A stretch of 58,248 nt of DNA from assembly GCA_947039485.1 (NCBI GenBank), contig CAMQZC010000018.1:1-58248 (forward strand). The letters run 5' to 3'. A model generated the notes under the pieces. It saw nothing but the letters and a program-made list of their open reading frames with translations, did no database searches and was not told the origin of the DNA. The translations under genes and the position numbers were made by a program. This stretch comes from an uncultured Verrucomicrobiales bacterium. Its GTDB lineage: Bacteria > Verrucomicrobiota > Verrucomicrobiia > Verrucomicrobiales > Akkermansiaceae. This document shows, one piece after another, positions 53,959 to 58,248 of the stretch (position 1 is the first letter of the stretch; every line of letters begins with the position of its first letter).

Positions 53959-54686
53959 GCACACTACTTCACGCCGAAGGACTCTGTAAGTCCTACAACG
54001 AACGCAAGGTCGTCGACCAAGTAACCCTCCATGTTGAGAGTGGGGAGATCATCGGTCTCCTTGGCCCCAATGGTGCAGGCAAGACAACCTCCTTCTACAT
54101 GGTCGCTGGCCTTGTCCGTCCCGATGCAGGTAGCGTCAACTTTATGGGGCAGGACATCAGCAACCTTCCTATGCACCTGCGCGCGCGCCTCGGTATGGGC
54201 TACCTGCCGCAGGAGGAGTCCATCTTCCGCAAGCTCAGCGTCATGGAGAACCTCATGGCCATCCTTGAGACCCGCAAGGATCTTAATGGCAAGCAGCAAA
54301 AGGAAAAAGCTGAGGAGCTCATGGAGCGATTCAATATCGCCAAGCTGGCAAAGAGTCAGGCGATTCAACTCTCTGGAGGTGAGAAGCGCCGCCTCACCAT
54401 CGCACGCGCGCTGGCAACCAACCCCAAGTTACTGATGCTCGATGAGCCCTTTGCTGGTGTTGACCCGATTGCGGTGCAGGATATTCAGCAAATTGTAGCC
54501 TCCCTGCGCGACAGCGACGGGCTCTCCATCCTGATTACTGATCACAACGTGCGTGAGACTCTCGGCATCGTTGATCGCGCCTATATTCTCTTTGAGGGGC
54601 GCGTCATTAAGCAGGGCACTGCAGAGGAAATCGCTAATGATCCCAAGACTCGCCAGATTTATCTTGGCGAGCACTTCAAGATGTAA
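53955..54686 (+). CDS. lptB: LPS export ABC transporter ATP-binding protein LptB
   Basis: ATPase of LptBFG that extracts LPS from the inner membrane. Walker A GPNGAGKTTSFYMVAG, Q-loop region GMGYLPQEESIFRKLSVMENLMA, signature LSGGEKRRLTIARAL, Walker B LLMLDEPFAGVDPIAV, switch His in ILITDHNVRETL. 243 residues, typical LptB. lptF and lptG are not in the window. Confidence 0.96.
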   Translation: MSTLLHAEGLCKSYNERKVVDQVTLHVESGEIIGLLGPNGAGKTTSFYMVAGLVRPDAGSVNFMGQDISNLPMHLRARLGMGYLPQEESIFRKLSVMENLMAILETRKDLNGKQQKEKAEELMERFNIAKLAKSQAIQLSGGEKRRLTIARALATNPKLLMLDEPFAGVDPIAVQDIQQIVASLRDSDGLSILITDHNVRETLGIVDRAYILFEGRVIKQGTAEEIANDPKTRQIYLGEHFKM

Positions 54687-54710
54687 AAATATTGGATCAA
54701 CGCCTTATTT

Positions 54711-54757
54711 AAACAGGAAAACCGCAACAGTGTTAAGCTGTTGCGGTTTTCCTGTTT
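54711..54757. terminator. Bidirectional terminator between lptB and tRNA-Ser
   Basis: 20-bp perfect inverted repeat: 54711-54730 (AAACAGG...GCAACAG) with 54738-54757 (CTGTTGC...CCTGTTT), loop of 7. A and T runs on both arms let it stop transcription from both sides, lptB from the left and the tRNA from the right. Confidence 0.92.
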
Positions 54758-54760
54758 GCG

Positions 54761-54845
54761 CAGATGGGGTGGGATTCGAACCCACGGAAAGTTCCCCTTC
54801 GACGGTTTTCAAGACCGTTGCATTCAACCGCTCTGCCACCCATCC
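54761..54845 (-). tRNA. tRNA-Ser(UGA)
   Basis: 85-nt cloverleaf on the minus strand: acceptor 5' GGATGGG with 3' CCCATCT, discriminator G and no encoded CCA. D-arm GCAGAGCGGTTGAATGC, anticodon stem-loop ACGGTCTTGAAAACCGT with anticodon TGA, a long variable arm (CGAAGGGGAACTTTCC region) as in serine tRNAs, and T-arm GTGGGTTCGAATCCCAC. Confidence 0.97.
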
Positions 54846-55175
54846 ATAGATGTCTTGGAGACATCTCGTGGAGAGATTGTAGCGGAAGCGTAGGGTTTGT
54901 TCAAGCTTTTTTTACGTAGAGAGAGGAATGTTGCGCATAGGCGGCTTTAATATTTCGCATTGGGTGGCTTATTAAGGGCTCTACGCATGAGGAGTGTGCC
55001 GTTTGCTTAGAGCAAAATAGGCTCCAAAAAAAACAATACCAGTTACACGTAACACGTAATACATGATGCATATGAGAATTTATTAAAAGTTGACTTTTGG
55101 CTAGCGTTGGTGTAGCATTTGCTTACTAATGGCAAAAGAGGATAGTTCTCTTGTCGCTACTATTTTTTAACGATT
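54846..55175. other. Gene-free region before gmd
   Basis: 330 bases, AT-rich. It contains a plausible gmd promoter, TTGACT (55090-55095), 17-base spacer, TAGCAT (55113-55118), about 57 bases before the gmd ATG. No RNA gene or ORF is supported. Confidence 0.45.
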
Positions 55176-56258
55176 ATGAGTAAAGTTGCCCTTATTACAG
55201 GCATTACGGGTCAAGATGGGTCATTCTTGGCCGAGTTTCTTCTCGGAAAAGGTTATGAAGTCCACGGTATTATCCGTCGATCTTCCTCCTTTAACACCGA
55301 GCGCATCGAGCACCTCTATCTCGACGAGTGGGTGAGAGATATGAAAAAAAAGCGCCTCGTTAATCTCCACTACGGGGATATGACGGACTCGAGCTCCCTG
55401 ATTCGTATTATCCAAGATATCCAGCCAGATGAGATTTATAATCTTGCTGCGCAGAGTCACGTAAAGGTCTCCTTTGATGTGCCTGAGTATACAGCTGAAT
55501 GCGATGCTGTAGGTCCCCTGCGTATGCTTGAAGCCGTGCGCATGCTAGGTCTAATCGACAAGTGTCGCATCTATCAGGCCTCCACCTCTGAGCTCTTTGG
55601 CCTTGTGCAAGAAGTGCCTCAGCGCGAGACAACGCCATTCTACCCCCGCTCCCCCTATGGTGTTGCGAAGCAGTACGGCTTCTGGATCACTAAGAACTAC
55701 CGCGAGTCCTACGGGATGTATGCGGTTAATGGCATCCTCTTTAATCACGAGAGCGAGCGCCGCGGCGAGAACTTTGTCACACGCAAAATCACCCTTGCAG
55801 CTAGCCGCATCGCGGTAGGTTTACAAGATAAGCTCTACATGGGCAATATGGACTCCCTGCGTGATTGGGGCTATGCTCGCGACTACGTGGAGTGCATGTG
55901 GTTGATGCTGCAGTACGATACCCCCGAGGACTTTGTAATTGCAACAGGCGAGATGCACACCGTGCGTGAGTTCTGCACCCTCTCTTTTGCGCAAGCCGAT
56001 ATCGAGCTTGAGTGGAAGGGCAAAGGCGTTGATGAAAAGGGTATCGACAAGGCAACCGGCCGCGTGCTGGTTGAGATTGATCCCAAGTACTTCCGCCCCA
56101 CAGAGGTTGAACAGCTGCTTGGGGACCCCACCAAGGCACGTACGCTGCTAGGCTGGAATCCAACCCAGACATCGTTCAAGGAGCTTGTGCGCATCATGAT
56201 GACGCATGACATGGCCAGTATTAAGAAAGTCTGCGAAGACCGCAGTCGCCGGAACTAA
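55176..56258 (+). CDS. gmd: GDP-mannose 4,6-dehydratase
   Basis: Converts GDP-D-mannose to GDP-4-keto-6-deoxymannose, the first step to GDP-L-fucose. NADP Rossmann motif [38 protein letters not shown], active-site Tyr-x3-Lys in [13 protein letters not shown], and the GDP-mannose site [17 protein letters not shown]. 360 residues fits. Paired functionally with fcl downstream, with a terminator between them. Confidence 0.96.
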   Translation: MSKVALITGITGQDGSFLAEFLLGKGYEVHGIIRRSSSFNTERIEHLYLDEWVRDMKKKRLVNLHYGDMTDSSSLIRIIQDIQPDEIYNLAAQSHVKVSFDVPEYTAECDAVGPLRMLEAVRMLGLIDKCRIYQASTSELFGLVQEVPQRETTPFYPRSPYGVAKQYGFWITKNYRESYGMYAVNGILFNHESERRGENFVTRKITLAASRIAVGLQDKLYMGNMDSLRDWGYARDYVECMWLMLQYDTPEDFVIATGEMHTVREFCTLSFAQADIELEWKGKGVDEKGIDKATGRVLVEIDPKYFRPTEVEQLLGDPTKARTLLGWNPTQTSFKELVRIMMTHDMASIKKVCEDRSRRN

Positions 56259-56269
56259 TTAATTTCAGC

Positions 56270-56297
56270 AAGCCTGCTTCTCTCCAGAAGCAGGCTT
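56270..56297 (+). terminator. Terminator after gmd
   Basis: AAGCCTGCTTCT (56270-56281) with AGAAGCAGGCTT (56286-56297), loop CTCC, followed by TTCTCATTTTA. Makes fcl a separate transcript. Confidence 0.9.
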
Positions 56298-56299
56298 TT

Positions 56300-56625
56300 C
56301 TCATTTTAGGATAGGCTACAAGGGAAGTACTAGCAATAAGCCCCCCCCTCAGATTTTAGTTGTTTTTGACTTACTAAGAGCCAATTTATTTGATATCATA
56401 GCTGTAAGATGCAAACGTTTATCGCATCGGTGAACGGTGCCACCAAATCTAAATAAAAGGAGAAAATAGGTCTAGAAACGCGTAAATTTAGCGTTTTTTT
56501 GTAGTAAAACTGGGTGAAATCAGTGAAATTACGACTGAAATTTACAATTCGTGAAGACCTTGTCATCTTATTGATCGAACAAAGACTAATTGCTAAAACT
56601 CCCCCCACAACTCATTCTTTAACAT
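56300..56625. other. Gene-free region before fcl
   Basis: About 326 bases, AT-rich, with an inverted repeat CGCGTAAATTTAGCG at about 56480-56494 followed by a seven-T run (possible small hairpin). It probably contains the fcl promoter, but no clear -35/-10 pair could be chosen. No coding frame is supported. Confidence 0.4.
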
Positions 56626-57702
56626 ATGAAAAAAAACAGCAAAATCTACATCGCGGGCCATCGTGGGCTTGTAGGATCCGCCATCTGGCGTAACCTTGAG
56701 CGCAAGGGCTACAACAATCTCATCGGGCGCAGCCACCGCGAGCTCGACCTCATGGACGGAGCGGCCGTCAAGAGCTTCTTTGATGATCAGCAGCCCGATT
56801 ATGTGATTCTCGCCGCAGCCCATGTAGGTGGTATTATGGCGAATAATACCTACCGCGCGGATTTTATCTTTAACAACCTTCAAATTCAACAAAATGTTAT
56901 CGGTGAGAGCTTCAAGCATGGGGTGAAGAAGTTGCTCTTCTTGGGCAGTACCTGTATCTATCCCCGCGACGCGCATCAGCCTATCGCAGAGGACGAACTA
57001 CTTACAGATACTTTAGAGTACACCAACGAGCCCTATGCGATTGCCAAAATTGCAGGTTTGAAACTCTGCGAGAGCCTCAATATCCAGTACGGTACCAATT
57101 ATATTGCCGTGATGCCTACCAATCTTTACGGTCCTTTTGATAATTTTGATTTGGTGAAGAGTCACGTACTGCCAGCAATGATGCGCAAGGTGCATCTCGC
57201 CAAGTGCCTCATGGAGGGCAATTGGGGTGCTATTTTGCGAGATTTGCATCTATTACCCATTGGTGAAGTCAATGAGCAGAGCTCTCGAAAAGAGATTGTC
57301 GATAGCCTCGCTCACTACGGTATTACTGAGTCTAAGGTAGAGCTCTGGGGTACGGGTACCCCAATGCGCGAATTCCTCTGGAGTGAGGATATGGCTGATG
57401 CGAGCGTCTACATTATGGAGAATATAGATTTCTCTCAGATGCAGGGTAACGGCGATAAGGCTGAGATTCGAAATTGCCATATCAACATTGGCACAGGCAA
57501 GGAAATTAGCATCCGCGGTCTGGCTGAGCTTATTGTCGAGGCTGTGGGCTTCCAAGGCGAGCTTGCCTTTGACAGCAGCAAGCCTGATGGAACAATGCGT
57601 AAGCTGACTAATGTGGATAAGCTGCATTCTCTTGGCTGGAAGCATCAGGTGGAGGTGCAGGAAGGCATCGCGCGGATGTATGATTGGTATCTTGCACGCT
57701 AA
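56626..57702 (+). CDS. fcl: GDP-L-fucose synthase
   Basis: Epimerase-reductase finishing GDP-L-fucose. Starts KIYIAGHRGLVGSAIWRNLE with the NADP motif, then DFIFNNLQIQQNVI, FLGSTCIYPRDAHQPI, the Tyr-x3-Lys pair in EPYAIAKIAGLKLCE, and GTGTPMREFLWSEDMADA, all typical of the WcaG/Fcl family. 358 residues, about 40 more than the E. coli enzyme; an insertion at about 195-225 explains it. Fucosylated surface glycans are likely. Confidence 0.94.
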   Translation: MKKNSKIYIAGHRGLVGSAIWRNLERKGYNNLIGRSHRELDLMDGAAVKSFFDDQQPDYVILAAAHVGGIMANNTYRADFIFNNLQIQQNVIGESFKHGVKKLLFLGSTCIYPRDAHQPIAEDELLTDTLEYTNEPYAIAKIAGLKLCESLNIQYGTNYIAVMPTNLYGPFDNFDLVKSHVLPAMMRKVHLAKCLMEGNWGAILRDLHLLPIGEVNEQSSRKEIVDSLAHYGITESKVELWGTGTPMREFLWSEDMADASVYIMENIDFSQMQGNGDKAEIRNCHINIGTGKEISIRGLAELIVEAVGFQGELAFDSSKPDGTMRKLTNVDKLHSLGWKHQVEVQEGIARMYDWYLAR

Positions 57703-57773
57703 TTGTGCTGCAAGAATGAATGAACATGGGACTTGAGCCACATGGCGAAGTCTCACCAAATTTAATCTAGAGG

Positions 57774-58145
57774 ATGAAATTAATTTTACTTATTGGCTGT
57801 GGGAGTTTTCTCGGGGGAGTGCTACGCTATGTGCTTAGTCGCTCGCTGCAAAATATGCTCGGAGGAAGCTATCCTTGGGCTACTCTGAGCGTGAATGTGC
57901 TGGGTTGCTTGGCTCTTGGGGCGCTTTCTGCGGCTTTGAGTCGTCATTGGACCTTGCCTGAGGAGTGGCGTTTAGCCCTTACTGTGGGTCTTTGCGGTGG
58001 TTTTACAACTTTCTCTACATTTGCACACGAGGGGATGTTACTTTTTCACTCTGGAGGCATACTTCATTTGTTTTTCTATAGCTTGCTTAGTATTAGTCTT
58101 TGTCTCGCGGCTATGTTCCTCGGTTACTATCTTGTGATGCGTTAA
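57774..58145 (+). CDS. crcB: Fluoride exporter CrcB/Fluc
   Basis: 123-residue four-TM fluoride channel. GCGSFLGGVLRYVLSR, ATLSVNVLGCLALGAL (Asn in the pore), and the signature GLCGGFTTFSTFAHEG are all present. Works as an antiparallel dimer. The 71 bases upstream do not show a fluoride riboswitch consensus. Confidence 0.95.
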   Translation: MKLILLIGCGSFLGGVLRYVLSRSLQNMLGGSYPWATLSVNVLGCLALGALSAALSRHWTLPEEWRLALTVGLCGGFTTFSTFAHEGMLLFHSGGILHLFFYSLLSISLCLAAMFLGYYLVMR

Positions 58146-58180
58146 TTTTACGTTTTTTTCAAAAAACATCAAAAAGCTTC

Positions 58181-58209
58181 TTGACGTGAGGGACTTTTAT
58201 CTATATAAT
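58181..58209 (+). promoter_or_regulatory. Strong sigma70-type promoter at the right edge
   Basis: TTGACG (58181-58186), 17-base spacer, consensus TATAAT (58204-58209). It reads out of the window into an unseen gene or stable RNA; the downstream GGGAAAGCCC is palindromic. Confidence 0.75.
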
Positions 58210-58248
58210 CAGCGGCACCCCAACACGGGAAAGCCCGAAAGGCTCCGA

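Noticed and set aside
57703..57773. Fluoride riboswitch upstream of crcB
   Set aside because: The expected conserved elements could not be found in the short gap.

Overview
The window is a stretch of Gram-negative chromosome, most likely from a gut or host-associated member of the Verrucomicrobiota/PVC group. The evidence is lipid A and LPS genes (an LpxI-type pyrophosphatase, kdsA, an Lpt transport operon), a citramalate synthase, a secreted GH2 beta-galactosidase with a C-terminal carbohydrate-binding module, nagA, and GDP-fucose synthesis genes. The assignment is inferred from gene content only. Most genes are housekeeping and tightly packed into operons.

Layout. 1-3.6 kb: minus-strand operon (unknown secreted protein, rnhB, yraN, panD, secG running off the left edge). 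3.9-7.7 kb: beta-galactosidase. 7.9-15.4 kb: a complete type V-B-like CRISPR-Cas locus on the minus strand: cas12b, a cas4-cas1 fusion, cas2, a structured region with antirepeats (putative tracrRNA), an array of 11 repeats and 10 spacers, and a terminator. 15.8-17.4 kb: cimA. 17.4-22.1 kb: an AT-rich accessory island holding a large one-TM protein and an orphan restriction-type nuclease. It is bracketed by a 135-bp direct repeat of the lpd promoter region, and its left copy continues into a decayed lpd 5' fragment. 22-29 kb: pyruvate dehydrogenase genes (lpd on plus; pdhA-pdhB-E2-lpxI on minus), with a 29-nt homopolymer directly in front of the pdhB start codon and a 280-bp direct duplication of clustered palindromes. 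29-33 kb: a YhaM-like HD nuclease, ppk and a small virion-like protein. 33-38.8 kb: minus operon of an HtrA protease, a lipoprotein paralogue that has lost the triad, a Na+/H+ antiporter-like protein and riboflavin synthase. 38.9-45 kb: penicillin-binding protein 2, prfB with a programmed +1 frameshift, trmD, psd and a secreted protein. 45-48 kb: rdgB, a MATE exporter and a type II-type pseudopilin. 48-55 kb: nagA, an E2-like protein without lipoyl domain, kdsA, lptC/lptA-like genes, lptB and tRNA-Ser(UGA). 55-58 kb: gmd, fcl, crcB and a strong promoter at the right edge.

How parts fit. Cas12b, Cas4-Cas1 and Cas2 should form a full adaptation and interference system; array polarity (decayed repeat at the far end, terminator beyond it) agrees with minus-strand transcription. 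Lpd (E3), E1alpha, E1beta and E2 supply pyruvate dehydrogenase, and the lipoyl-less E2-like protein at 49.5 kb could be an extra E3-binding subunit. KdsA, LptC/A/B and LpxI serve the outer membrane. Several genes (lpd, mrdA, prfB, psd) have a good sigma70-type promoter only a few bases before the start codon, suggesting leaderless or near-leaderless mRNAs.
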